Source: Acidobacteriota bacterium (lineage in GTDB: Bacteria; Acidobacteriota; Thermoanaerobaculia; Multivoradales; JAGPDF01). Taken from it: a DNA stretch of 49,397 nt. Both the position numbers and the translations under genes were made by a program. The stretch covers positions 1 through 49,397 of the forward strand of contig JAAYLR010000070.1 of the NCBI GenBank assembly GCA_012521815.1, written 5' to 3'. Positions 32,320-45,162 of the stretch are shown one piece after another (the first letter of the stretch is position 1; every line of letters starts with the position of its first letter). The notes beneath the pieces were generated by a model that worked only from the letters and a program-made list of their open reading frames with translations, had not been told where the DNA came from and made no database searches.

Positions 32320-33612
32320 TCACTCCGCGACGTAGTCGCGCAGGATCTCCCGCCAGGGGCCGGCGGCGCGGAGGCGGGAGAGGTTGCCGAAGTGGCCGCC
32401 GACGGTGCGGTTGACGAAGAGGAGATCGGCGGGGAAGACGATGTCGCTGGTCGCGTCGAGGTTCTCCCAGCCGAGCGAGAAGAGGCGCCGGTAGACCGAA
32501 TCGTCCTCGCCGAAGCGGTAGGGCGGTGCCGGGCGGAACGCCTCGGCGAAGAGTGCCGCGTACGGCCGGACGAGCTCCTCCCCCACCGCCTCGCCGCCGC
32601 TCCGGCACACGCCGAGCGCGGCGAGCAGCGGCGGGATCTCCTCGACGTGACCGGCGAGCACCGCGCGGGTGAGCGCCGCGTAGCCGTGGGCGAGCGCCGG
32701 CGGCACCTCCTTCACGCAGCCGAAGTCGTAGACCGCCAGCCGGCCGCCGGGCAGGAAGGCGAAGTTGGCGAGGTTCGGGTCGGCGTGGAGGAGCCGGTGG
32801 CGGAAGAGGCCGCGCAGCAGGAACTCGAAGAGCGTCCGTCCCCACCGGTCGCGCTCCGCCTGCGCCACGCCGTCGGCACAGGCCTCGTCGGCCGAGAGCC
32901 CCTCGACCCGCTCGCAGGTGATCACCCGGCGTGCCGATGCCTCCGCGATCACCGCCGGCACCACGATCTCCGGCACCGCGGCGTGGAGCGCGGCGAGCCG
33001 CCGGGCGTTCTCCGCCTCGTGACGGTAGTCGATCTCCTCGCGGAGCCGGTCGCGCACCTCGCTCCAGACCGGCTCGAAATCGGTCTCCGAGACGAGCGCG
33101 AAGAGCGTCTCCAGGAGGAGGCGCAGGTTGTCGAGGTCGGCCTCGATCACCTCGGCGATCAGCGGATACTGCACCTTGACGACGACCGGCCTGCCATCGG
33201 CGAGCGTGGCCCGGTGGACCTGTCCGATCGAAGCCGCGGCGAACGCCTCCGGCTCGATCTCCCGGAAGAGCTGGCGCCAGCCGGGCAGCGCCGCATCGAG
33301 CTCGTAGCCGACGATCTCGAACGGAAGCCGGGGCGCCTCGCGCTGGAGCCCGCGCAGCACCGCCGTCACCTCGGGGGGGAGCGCCGCCTCGTGCAGGCTC
33401 AGCATCTGCCCGACCTTCATCGCCGCGCCTTTCAGCTCGCCGAGCGTCTCGACGATCCGGGCGGCGTTGCGCACCAGCAGCTCGCGGCGGCGGGCGGCCC
33501 GGGCCGCCTCGTCCCCGGCGAGGCCGCGCAGGCCCTCGCCGGCGAGCGAGACCCCGATCCGGCCCACGAGGCCTCCGAGGCGCAGCAGGCGGCGCAGGGG
33601 GGAGGTGATCAT
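32320..33612 (-). CDS. UbiB/AarF (ABC1)-family atypical kinase
   Basis: A 430-residue atypical kinase-like ATPase of the UbiB/ADCK/AarF family, involved in isoprenoid quinone metabolism in many organisms. The family KxGQ motif is LKGAAMKVGQMLSLHEAALPPEV. Lys in RPVVVKVQYP is the ATP-binding residue. The catalytic-loop equivalent is HRLLHADPNLANFAFL and the metal-binding DFG is in LAVYDFGCVKE. I chose the ATG at 33612; the open frame extends to 33867 through mqnA in another frame. It follows mqnA by 34 bp and is probably co-transcribed. It lacks a visible C-terminal membrane helix. Function in menaquinone synthesis is inferred from position. Confidence 0.88.
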   Translation of the reverse strand: MITSPLRRLLRLGGLVGRIGVSLAGEGLRGLAGDEAARAARRRELLVRNAARIVETLGELKGAAMKVGQMLSLHEAALPPEVTAVLRGLQREAPRLPFEIVGYELDAALPGWRQLFREIEPEAFAAASIGQVHRATLADGRPVVVKVQYPLIAEVIEADLDNLRLLLETLFALVSETDFEPVWSEVRDRLREEIDYRHEAENARRLAALHAAVPEIVVPAVIAEASARRVITCERVEGLSADEACADGVAQAERDRWGRTLFEFLLRGLFRHRLLHADPNLANFAFLPGGRLAVYDFGCVKEVPPALAHGYAALTRAVLAGHVEEIPPLLAALGVCRSGGEAVGEELVRPYAALFAEAFRPAPPYRFGEDDSVYRRLFSLGWENLDATSDIVFPADLLFVNRTVGGHFGNLSRLRAAGPWREILRDYVAE

Positions 33613-33646
33613 CGTCGCCGCGCCGGCGGCCGCTCCCGGCCGGACG

Positions 33647-34429
33647 TCAGCACGCCGGCAGCGTGGCGAGCAGCCCGTGGGCGTGGGCGCGGCGATGGAA
33701 CTCGGCGAGCCCGGCGAGCTCGTCGGGGCCGAGCGGATAGCGCAGGTGCCGGGTGAAGTAGTCGCGCAGCACGGGCGCGGGCAGCCCGGTGGCGTGCGCC
33801 GCTTCGGCGACGATCTGCGGCAGCTCGCGCCTCCCGATCGCGAAGCTCTCGGCGAGCAGCTCGGCAAGACCGGGACGCAGTCCCTCCGTCGTGGCGGCCC
33901 AGACCGCGAAGACGAACGGCAGGCCGGTCAGCTCCCGCCAGGCGGCGGCGAGATCGAGGACATGCACCCGGTCACGGTCGACCGCGAGCGCCGGGTCGCC
34001 GATCAGGAGCGCCGCGTCGTGCGCGGCGAGCATCTCGTCGACCGCCGGCGGCGCGGGCGTGAAGGCCGGATCGAGCCCGCGGGCGGCGAGCAGCAGGCGC
34101 AGGAGCGCGACCGAGGTCCGGCTGTTGACGTCCACCGCCACCGAACGGATCTCGGCCAGCGGCCGGCGCGAGACGAGCAGCACGCTCCGCACCTCGGCCA
34201 CGGCGGCGATTCCGAGCTCGCCCAGCCGTCGCACTCCCGGGATCCGTGCCAGCTCGATCGTCGGCACGAGACCGACCTCCAGCGTGCCGGCGGCCAGCCG
34301 GTCGGCGACCACCGCCGGCGGCAGGTCGAGCGCCTCGACGCCGTCGCCGCCGAGCCCCTGCCGGAGCCCGCGGGCGAGCGGCCACGAGTTCAGATAGTGG
34401 ACGATGCCGATGCGAAGCGGAGCGTTCAT
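33647..34429 (-). CDS. mqnA: Chorismate dehydratase, menaquinone (futalosine) pathway
   Basis: Catalyses the first step of the futalosine pathway, dehydrating chorismate to 3-enolpyruvyl-benzoate. About 260 residues, a periplasmic-binding-protein-like fold without a signal peptide. Diagnostic sequences are [54 protein letters not shown] and the later [14 protein letters not shown] prefer the ATG at 34429 (MNAPLRIG); a GTG two codons upstream at 34435 is possible. The rho stop is 85 bp upstream and the UbiB-like kinase follows closely. Confidence 0.92.
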   Translation of the reverse strand: MNAPLRIGIVHYLNSWPLARGLRQGLGGDGVEALDLPPAVVADRLAAGTLEVGLVPTIELARIPGVRRLGELGIAAVAEVRSVLLVSRRPLAEIRSVAVDVNSRTSVALLRLLLAARGLDPAFTPAPPAVDEMLAAHDAALLIGDPALAVDRDRVHVLDLAAAWRELTGLPFVFAVWAATTEGLRPGLAELLAESFAIGRRELPQIVAEAAHATGLPAPVLRDYFTRHLRYPLGPDELAGLAEFHRRAHAHGLLATLPAC

Positions 34430-34514
34430 GGTCACCGGAAGCGGCCGGGGCCGGGCACCGCGCGCCCGCGGACGCCTGGCGCTGCGGGGGCAGCGGCGGC
34501 CCGCACGGCCGCGG

Positions 34515-35838
<1,324 letters not shown>

Positions 35839-35846
<8 letters not shown>

Positions 35847-36465
35847 TCCCTTCTTTCCTCTCCGCATGCGGCGCGCGCGCGACCGCGAGAACGTCTTCGA
35901 TGTATCTCCAGAGCTCACGAGTTCCCTCCCCGGTGTGGGACGAAAAGGCGTGGACCGGCCGCTCGGCGGCCAGCATCAGGGTTCCCCGGACGGCGGCGAG
36001 CGCCTTCGCCCGCCGCCCTTTCGGCACCTTGTCGATCTTGGTGGCGACCACCGCGAACGGCGCCTGCACCTCGTCGAGAAAGGTCGCGGCCTGCTGGTCG
36101 AGCCGGGTGGGGCCGACCTCCGCGTCGACGAGCAACAACACGGTACGGCTCGCGGCGGGCTGCCGAAAGTACGCTTCGATCAGCTCTCCCCACCGGGCGC
36201 GCTCGGAGCGCGCGGCGCGGGCGTAGCCGTAGCCGGGCAGATCGACGACGAAGAAGCGGCCGTCGACCAGATAGAAATGGATCGCGCGCGTCCGCCCCGG
36301 GGTGCGGCTGACGCGCGCGAGCGCGGCGCGTCCCAGGAGCCGGTTGAGCAGCGACGACTTGCCCACGTTGGAGCGCCCCACCAGGGCGAGCTCCGGGCGT
36401 CCGTCGCGCGGGAGGTCCCGCTCGCCGTGCACGGCCCGGAAGAGTTCCGCCTGGGGGTTTCTCAT
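35839..36465 (-). CDS. engB: Ribosome-assembly GTPase EngB (YihA/YsxC)
   Basis: A small TRAFAC GTPase needed for 50S subunit assembly and, in many species, division. 208 residues. G1 is GRSNVGKS (30-37), the G2 region includes [11 protein letters not shown]3 is DLPGYGYA and G4 is TKIDK. The position after lon is common in bacteria. The end overlaps the rho GTG start by 8 nt, indicating translational coupling. The start ATG at 36465 lies close to a TAGAAA sequence, but the spacing is too short for a confident promoter call. Confidence 0.94.
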
Positions 36466-36593
36466 TCGTTTCTAGGACTCCAACCGGATCGGGGAGGCGC
36501 GACGCCCAAGGGCGCATTCGCGCGGTGCGACTCGGATGTCCAAACGGGTTGGCCGCCGGGGGCTACCGGCTCCCGTGGCGGCCCCGGCGACTG

Positions 36594-39008
<2,415 letters not shown>

Positions 39009-39014
39009 CTCGGC

Positions 39015-40253
<1,239 letters not shown>

Positions 40254-40397
40254 CTCACCTCCGCCGGGGACCCCGCCCCCAGGGCATGCGGGTCCTCCCG
40301 CTCACGTCCAACCGCGGCGCGGCCGTCTCCATTCCCGCCGGCCGCGAAACGCGTGCCGGCGCCTTCGGTTCGGTTCCGCGCCGGGACGCTTCCTGAA

Positions 40398-40406
40398 ATC
40401 TTAGCA
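40398..40406 (-). promoter_or_regulatory. Extended -10 box upstream of clpX
   Basis: On the minus strand TGC precedes TAAGAT (40403-40398), about 144 nt before the clpX ATG and just past the clpP stop. No clear -35. It would allow clpX-lon expression independent of tig-clpP. Confidence 0.4.
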
Positions 40407-40421
40407 GACGCCTCGCGGCGC

Positions 40422-41009
40422 TCAGTCCTGCCGCCTGACCATCACCTCGTCGGCGATGCCGTAGGCGACCGCCTCTTCGGCCGAGAGGATCTTGTCCCGC
40501 TCGGTGTCGGCGTGGATCAGCTCCTTCGTCTGCCCGGTGTGGAAGGCGAGGATCTCGTCGATCCGCTCGCGCATCTTGAGCAGCTCGCGCGCGTGGATCT
40601 CGATCTCCGTCTGCTGGCCGGCAAGGCCGTAGAGCAGCGGCTGGTGGATCAGCACCCGGCTGTTGGGCAGCACCCGCCGCTTGCCCCGGGTGCCGGCCGC
40701 CAGCAGCACCGCCGCCATCGACGCCGCCTGGCCGATGCAGAAGGTGGCGACGTCCGGCTTCACGTACTGCATCGTGTCGTAGATCGCCATGCCGGCGCTC
40801 ACCGACCCGCCGGGCGAGTTGATGTAGAGCTGGATGTCGCGCTCCGGGTTCTCCGCCTCGAGGAAGAGCATCTGGGCGATGACCAGGCTCGCGATCTCGT
40901 CCTCGATCGGCCGGCCGAGGAAGATGATGTTGTCCTTGAGCAGGCGCGAGTAGATGTCGTAGGCGCGCTCGCCCCGGTTCGACTGCTCGATCACCATCGG
41001 CACCAGCAT
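40422..41009 (-). CDS. clpP: ATP-dependent Clp protease proteolytic subunit ClpP
   Basis: Barrel-forming serine protease that degrades substrates unfolded by ClpX. 195 residues with a short propeptide. The triad is S97 ([16 protein letters not shown]), H122 (SRVLIHQPL) and D172 ([14 protein letters not shown]). [23 protein letters not shown] is a diagnostic stretch. It lies 32 bp after tig and upstream of clpX, the conserved tig-clpP-clpX order. Start ATG at 41009. Confidence 0.96.
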   Translation of the reverse strand: MLVPMVIEQSNRGERAYDIYSRLLKDNIIFLGRPIEDEIASLVIAQMLFLEAENPERDIQLYINSPGGSVSAGMAIYDTMQYVKPDVATFCIGQAASMAAVLLAAGTRGKRRVLPNSRVLIHQPLLYGLAGQQTEIEIHARELLKMRERIDEILAFHTGQTKELIHADTERDKILSAEEAVAYGIADEVMVRRQD

Positions 41010-41041
41010 CGTCGTCTCTCCGTTCCCCGTTCCGCCCGCGC

Positions 41042-42301
41042 TCAGGCTTCGGGCGTCTCCCCGAGCATGAGGGAAAGCGCCTTCTCGTGCCGCAGCTGGG
41101 CGCGGAAAGCCCGGAGCTGACCGCTGCGATCGAGCTGCTGGCGAACCGTCATCGCGGAGTGGCCCTGGCTCCGCCCGAGCGCGGCGAGGGCCGCCTCGAA
41201 CTCCTCCTCCGGCACCTCCAGCTCCTTCGCCTCGGCCACCGCGTCGAGGAGAAGGCGGGCATGCACCCGCCGCTCGGCCTGCGGCTTGAGCTGGTTGCCG
41301 ATCCCCTGCCAGTCGATCTCCGAGCGCTGCAGGTCGACGCCCCGCAGCGCCAGGCTCTCGGCGTACTCGCGCATCAGGCTCTCGGTCTCCTCCCGCACCA
41401 CGCCTTCGGGCAGCGGCAGCGGATGGCGCTCGATCAGCTGGTTGAGCAGCGCCTGTTCACGCTGCCGCCGGCGCTCCCTCTGCTTGGCCGTCCGGAGCTG
41501 CTCGCGGATCGACTCGCGCAGCTCGGCGAGCGTCGTGAACTTCCCGACGCGCGCCGCGAAGGCGTCGTCGAGCTCGGGCAGCACCGGCGAGAGCAGCTCG
41601 CGGAGGGTGACCCGGAACCGGCGCACGGTCGCGTTCTCCCCCTCGCCCTCGCGGCGCTCGAACTCCCGGTCCTGGCCGACCTCGGCGCCCACCAGCGCCA
41701 GGCTCAGCTCCTCCCAGACGCGGGGCGCGCCGATCTCGACCTCGGTCTCCTGCGGTTCCGGTTCACCGCTCCCTTCTCCGGTGAGCTCGACGACCTGCAG
41801 GCGGGCGCGGTCCCCGTGGGCGGCGGAACGGGTGGCGGGCACCCAGTCCGCGGCCTGGTGGCGCAGCTCGCCGAGCGCGGCCGCGACCTCTTCGTCCGCC
41901 GGCTCGACGGCGGGGTCCGGCAGGTCGAAATCGACGATGTTGCGCAGCTCGATCGCCGGCCGCGTCTCGACGGTGGCCGTGAAGCGCAGCGGCTCACCGG
42001 CCTTGTATTCGATCCCCGCGACCTCGGGTGCGCCGAGCGGCCGCAGCTCCCGCTCGGCCTCGGCGAGCTTCCAGTAGCGCGGCACCAGCCGCTCGACCAC
42101 GCGCCGCTCGATCTCCTCGGGGAACTGCCGCTCCACGAGCGTCACCGGCACCTTCCCCCGCCGGAAGCCCGGCAGCCGCACCTCGCGCGCGAGCTCGCGC
42201 ACGACGCGCCCCGATTCGGCCTCCACCGCCGCCGCCGGCACCTCGACCTCGAGCCGCGTACGGCAGGGGCCGGTCTTTTCCATTGCAAGCACGACGCTCA
42301 T
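41042..42301 (-). CDS. tig: Trigger factor (ribosome-associated chaperone)
   Basis: Binds nascent chains at the ribosome exit tunnel. 419 residues. The N-terminal ribosome-binding domain has the signature region [20 protein letters not shown] (classic GFRxGKxP). A divergent PPIase domain (about 150-240) is interrupted by a Glu-rich segment ([15 protein letters not shown]), and the C-terminal helical arms end the protein. The PPIase active-site aromatic pattern is not obvious, so isomerase activity is uncertain. ATG at 42301; two tRNA genes lie just upstream on the same strand, possibly sharing the promoter. Confidence 0.93.
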   Translation of the reverse strand: MSVVLAMEKTGPCRTRLEVEVPAAAVEAESGRVVRELAREVRLPGFRRGKVPVTLVERQFPEEIERRVVERLVPRYWKLAEAERELRPLGAPEVAGIEYKAGEPLRFTATVETRPAIELRNIVDFDLPDPAVEPADEEVAAALGELRHQAADWVPATRSAAHGDRARLQVVELTGEGSGEPEPQETEVEIGAPRVWEELSLALVGAEVGQDREFERREGEGENATVRRFRVTLRELLSPVLPELDDAFAARVGKFTTLAELRESIREQLRTAKQRERRRQREQALLNQLIERHPLPLPEGVVREETESLMREYAESLALRGVDLQRSEIDWQGIGNQLKPQAERRVHARLLLDAVAEAKELEVPEEEFEAALAALGRSQGHSAMTVRQQLDRSGQLRAFRAQLRHEKALSLMLGETPEA

Positions 42302-42358
42302 CGTCGGTTCTCTTCCTCTCTGTCGGGTTCACCCGGGAGGTTCGCCACGCCGGGGGGA

Positions 42359-42447
42359 TGGTGCGAAAGGGGGGACTCGAACCCCCAACCCGATCACTCG
42401 GGACTAGATCCTAAGTCTAGCGCGTCTGCCAGTTCCGCCACTTTCGC
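42359..42447 (-). tRNA. tRNA-Leu(UAG)
   Basis: The minus strand folds into a class II tRNA: acceptor stem GCGAAAG pairing CTTTCGC, D-arm GGCGGAACTGGCAGACGC, anticodon loop CTTAGGA with anticodon TAG, a long variable arm (TCCCGAGTGATCGGG region), T-arm GGGGGTTCGAGTCCCCC, discriminator A and an encoded CCA (42361-42359). It reads Leu codons of the CUN box. It lies 50 nt after tRNA-Lys and 57 nt before tig. Confidence 0.97.
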
Positions 42448-42497
42448 GCTGCCTGGCCCCGGACGCCGCAGGGCCCCGGATCGGGCACAAGGGGGGG

Positions 42498-42573
42498 TGG
42501 TGAGCCGCGTAGGACTTGAACCTACAACCCGCAGATTAAGAGTCTGCTGCTCTACCAATTGAGCTAGCGGCCC
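42498..42573 (-). tRNA. tRNA-Lys(CUU)
   Basis: A 76-nt tRNA on the minus strand. The acceptor stem GGGCCGC pairs with GCGGCTC (one G-U pair), D-arm GCTCAATTGGTAGAGC, anticodon stem-loop GCAGA-CTCTTAA-TCTGC with anticodon CTT, T-arm GTAGGTTCAAGTCCTAC, discriminator A and encoded CCA. It decodes AAG. A promoter-like TTGCGC-18 bp-TATAGT lies 10 nt upstream of the 5' end. Confidence 0.97.
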
Positions 42574-42583
42574 GCCCGGGGAA

Positions 42584-42613
42584 ACTATAAACAGGGAACG
42601 CCCGGCAGCGCAA
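42584..42613 (-). promoter_or_regulatory. Promoter of the tRNA-Lys/tRNA-Leu (and possibly tig) transcript
   Basis: Minus-strand -35 TTGCGC (42613-42608), 18-bp spacer and -10 TATAGT (42589-42584). The mature tRNA-Lys 5' end is 10 nt after the -10 box, so the primary leader would be only a few nucleotides. A short GC-rich discriminator (TTCCCCGGGC) follows, as often seen at stable-RNA promoters. Confidence 0.55.
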
Positions 42614-42630
42614 CCCCCGCCGGGGCGATC

Positions 42631-43308
42631 TCAGAGAAGGCTCTTGATCTCCGCGCGGCCGACGATGGAGACGGCCGAGATGATCAGCGCCGCCGTGCCC
42701 CGCGCGAACTCCGGCATGTCGATCGCGACCTCGAGCCGCCCGTTCCGGTCGGTCTCGCCGGCGTTGACGATCCTTGGCTCGGCCACCGTGGAGAGGATCT
42801 TGATCTGGACCTGGGCGCCACCGACCGGCTGGCCGCTGCGGCTCGTGGAGGCGCGCACCACCACCTGATTGCGCACCCCGGGCTCGATCTCGCCACCCTC
42901 CTCGACGGTGAGCACCAGTTGATCGGTCTCCGACTCGCTGGAGAGATAGTCGAGGATCACCTGGTCGAGCGTCGGGCCGGCGGCCGCCTCCGGCCGCAGC
43001 ACCGTGGCTTCCGTCGTCGGACGCGGCGTCGGCCGGACCCCGAACTGCGCGGTGAGCTTCTCGTCGAAGCGGCCGGCGCGGATGGCGGCGATGATCGTCC
43101 GGTGCTGGTGCTCCATGAGCGAGGCGACCGCCTGCTCGCCCTTCCCCTCGGCCATGAGCGCCGCATAGTTCGAGCGCTTCGCGGCGAGGACCTGGCCGCC
43201 GATGTAGATCACGCTCTCGATGAACGGGTTGTTCATCCCCTTGTCCTCGGTCTGGACGTGGAGGACGAGGTCACCGTGGCGTACGTCGGTGTTGTAACCC
43301 GTGATCAT
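42631..43308 (-). CDS. Uncharacterised protein with GYNTDV N-terminal domain and Ig-like C-terminal domain
   Basis: A 225-residue protein without a signal peptide. The N-terminal region, ITGYNTDVRHGDLVLHVQTEDKG followed by NPFIESVIYIGGQVLAAKR, resembles a short conserved beta-hairpin domain found in uncharacterised proteins of Acidobacteriota and Deltaproteobacteria. A helical middle segment (ASLMEHQHRTIIAAI) and a Pro/Thr-rich linker follow. The C-terminal third (VVVRASTSRSGQPVGGAQVQIKILST ... RNGRLEVAIDMPEF) is a carboxypeptidase-regulatory or Ig-like beta-sandwich. Function unknown. It has the best promoter in the window, 43 nt upstream of the ATG at 43308. Confidence 0.7.
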   Translation of the reverse strand: MITGYNTDVRHGDLVLHVQTEDKGMNNPFIESVIYIGGQVLAAKRSNYAALMAEGKGEQAVASLMEHQHRTIIAAIRAGRFDEKLTAQFGVRPTPRPTTEATVLRPEAAAGPTLDQVILDYLSSESETDQLVLTVEEGGEIEPGVRNQVVVRASTSRSGQPVGGAQVQIKILSTVAEPRIVNAGETDRNGRLEVAIDMPEFARGTAALIISAVSIVGRAEIKSLL

Positions 43309-43350
43309 CTGGTGCGGTGGCGGAAAAGGCGCGGAGCCCGCGATTGGCTG

Positions 43351-43379
43351 ATTCTAGGAACCCATACGCGGAGGGTCAA
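43351..43379 (-). promoter_or_regulatory. Sigma-70-type promoter for the GYNTDV protein
   Basis: Minus-strand -35 TTGACC (43379-43374), 17-bp spacer and -10 TAGAAT (43356-43351). This is the closest match to consensus in the window. The expected leader to the ATG at 43308 is about 35 nt. It is divergent from the promoter at 43399-43427, with 19 bp between the two -35 boxes. Confidence 0.75.
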
Positions 43380-43398
43380 GGAGCAGGCCGGCCCGCGG

Positions 43399-43427
43399 TT
43401 GGCTGGCCTGCCGGGCCGTGGCAGAAT
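43399..43427 (+). promoter_or_regulatory. Promoter for the class I glutamine-amidotransferase-like gene
   Basis: -35 TTGGCT (43399-43404), 17-bp spacer and -10 CAGAAT (43422-43427); the bases before the -10 are TGG, giving an extended -10. The leader to the GTG at 43575 would be about 140 nt. No known riboswitch is recognised in that leader. Confidence 0.55.
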
Positions 43428-43574
43428 CGGCGCCCGCAGCCGCGGACCCGGGGACTCGTTCCCGTCCACGCCCTCGTCTCCCGGAGGAGTCTCGTTTTCG
43501 ATGGTGCCAGATTCCGCCCGCTTCCGTCCCGCCTCCCTTCGCCCGCGGCGCGCCCGGCCCCGGAGGCCACGCCG

Positions 43575-44333
43575 GTGAACGGCCCGATCCTGATCGCCTA
43601 CTTCCGGGAGGAGAAGCTCCCGCCCTACCGCGCCGCGCTCCTCGCCGCCGGGGTCCCGGCCGGCGCGATCGTTCCGGTCTCTCCCCGCAGTGCCGAAGCC
43701 GCCGACCCCGCCGGGCTCGTGGCGGCGGCCGCCGGCCTGCTGCTGACCGGCGGCCCCGACCTGCAGCCGGCGCTCTACCGGGAGGCCCGCCTCCCCGCCG
43801 CGAAGGTGGACGAGCCCCAGCCCGGCCGCGACCAGCTCGAGTGGGATCTGCTCGCGGCGGCGGCCCGCCATCACCGTCCGGTATTCGGGATCTGCCGGGG
43901 CGTTCAGCTGCTCAACGTCTTTCTCGGCGGCACCCTCTACCAGGACCTGCCGCTGCAGCTGCCGCAGGCGGGGCCGCACGGACGCCCCGGAGCGGCGGGG
44001 CCGCCTCTCCCGCAGCCGGCGCACGGCCTGCGGGTTCCGGCCGGCGAGACGCACGAGCTCGCGCGCCTGCTGGCGGCGCCGGGCGTCGAGGTCAACAGCC
44101 GCCACCACCAGGCGATCCGGGAGCTCGGCGACGGGTTGCGGGCGGCCGCCACCGCGCCCGATGGCGTGATCGAGGCGATCTATCTCGACTCGCCTTCATG
44201 GTGGGCGCGGGGAGTGCAGTGGCATCCCGAGGACCTGGTGGCCGACCCGGTCCACCGCCAGCTCTTCGTACAGTTCGCCGCCGCCTGCGGGCTGCCGGCC
44301 GCCGCCCATCCGGGCGCGACCGGGCCGCGGTAG
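43575..44333 (+). CDS. Gamma-glutamyl-gamma-aminobutyrate hydrolase-like (peptidase C26) protein
   Basis: A 252-residue class I glutamine-amidotransferase-fold hydrolase of the PuuD/C26 family, which cleaves gamma-glutamyl amides. The nucleophile is C107 in RPVFGICRGVQLLNVFLGGTLYQD, and the His and Glu of the triad are H217 and E219 in VQWHPED. LLLTGGPDLQPALY and VNSRHHQAI are family signatures. The start is a GTG at 43575; the open frame continues upstream to 43317 but through the promoter region. The enoyl-CoA hydratase gene follows after 27 bp. Confidence 0.88.
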   Translation: MNGPILIAYFREEKLPPYRAALLAAGVPAGAIVPVSPRSAEAADPAGLVAAAAGLLLTGGPDLQPALYREARLPAAKVDEPQPGRDQLEWDLLAAAARHHRPVFGICRGVQLLNVFLGGTLYQDLPLQLPQAGPHGRPGAAGPPLPQPAHGLRVPAGETHELARLLAAPGVEVNSRHHQAIRELGDGLRAAATAPDGVIEAIYLDSPSWWARGVQWHPEDLVADPVHRQLFVQFAAACGLPAAAHPGATGPR

Positions 44334-44360
44334 GGCGGCCGCTTCCCGAAAGGAGCCGCG

Positions 44361-45137
44361 ATGACCGAGACCGTGCTGACGACGCGAGAAGGCCGCGTCG
44401 CGATCCTGACCGTCAACCGCCCGGAGAAGCTCAACGCCCTCAACGACCAGGTCCGTGACGAGATGCTCGCCGCCCTCGCCGCCCTCGAACAGGACGACGG
44501 GATCGGCGCGGTGGTCATCACCGGCAGCGGCGAGAAGGCGTTCATCGCCGGCGCCGACATCGGCGAGTTCGCCGGGCGCACCCCGTTCGACCAGCGGCAC
44601 GCCATGCGCACCCCCCGGATCTTCGACGTCGGGGCGGAGTTCCCCAAGCCGGTGATCGCGATGATCAACGGCTTCTGCCTCGGTGGCGGCTGCGAGCTGG
44701 CGATGGGCTGCGACCTCCGGGTGGCGGCGGACACCGCCCGCTTCGGGCAGCCGGAGATCAAGCTCGGGCTGATCCCCGGCGGCGGCGGCACCCAGCGTCT
44801 GCCGCGGCTCGTGGGCCTCGGGCAGGCGCTGCGCCTCATCCTCACCGGCGAGATGATCGGCGCCGCCGAGGCTCGGGAGATCGGCCTCGTCGATCTCGTC
44901 TATCCGGCCGCCGAGCTGCGCGCCCGGACCCTCGAGCTCGCCGCCCGGATCGCCGCCTTCAGCCCGCTCACCCTGAAGGTCGCCAAGGAGGCGGTGCGCG
45001 CCTCGCAGCGGCTGCCGATCGAAGAGGGGCTCCGCTACGAGCGCGACCTCTTCTGCCTCTGCTTCGCGACCGCCGACAAGGAGGAGGGGGTCGCGGCGTT
45101 CCTCGCCAAGCGCGACCCGGTCTGGACCGGCCGCTGA
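44361..45137 (+). CDS. Enoyl-CoA hydratase/isomerase (crotonase family)
   Basis: A 258-residue crotonase-fold enzyme that hydrates 2-trans-enoyl-CoA. The oxyanion-hole segment is EKAFIAGADIGEF. The two catalytic glutamates are E112 (LGGGCELAMGCDLRVAAD) and E132 (FGQPEIKLGLIPGGGGTQRLPRLVG), both with the normal 20-residue spacing. The length is that of short-chain enoyl-CoA hydratases acting in fatty-acid or amino-acid breakdown. Shine-Dalgarno AAAGGAG lies 6-7 nt before the ATG. It could serve beta-oxidation or degradation of crotonyl-type CoA esters; no other beta-oxidation gene is adjacent. Confidence 0.93.
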   Translation: MTETVLTTREGRVAILTVNRPEKLNALNDQVRDEMLAALAALEQDDGIGAVVITGSGEKAFIAGADIGEFAGRTPFDQRHAMRTPRIFDVGAEFPKPVIAMINGFCLGGGCELAMGCDLRVAADTARFGQPEIKLGLIPGGGGTQRLPRLVGLGQALRLILTGEMIGAAEAREIGLVDLVYPAAELRARTLELAARIAAFSPLTLKVAKEAVRASQRLPIEEGLRYERDLFCLCFATADKEEGVAAFLAKRDPVWTGR

Positions 45138-45155
45138 GCGCCGCCGCGGCGGCGC
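45138..45155. terminator. 18-bp perfect palindrome between convergent genes
   Basis: GCGCCGCC-GC-GGCGGCGC begins directly after the crotonase TGA and ends 7 bp before the pit stop. The RNA would form a very stable stem with a minimal loop. No U-tract. It is a candidate shared terminator. Confidence 0.45.
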
Positions 45156-45162
45156 GCCGCCG

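Noticed and set aside
34480-34495. Small inverted repeat downstream of rho as a terminator
   Set aside because: Six-base arms without a U-tract in a G/C-rich gap; not distinguishable from chance.
36466-36474. TAGAAA sequence next to engB as a promoter
   Set aside because: Only three bases separate it from the ATG, too close for a -10 box even for a leaderless transcript, and the hexamer lacks the final T.
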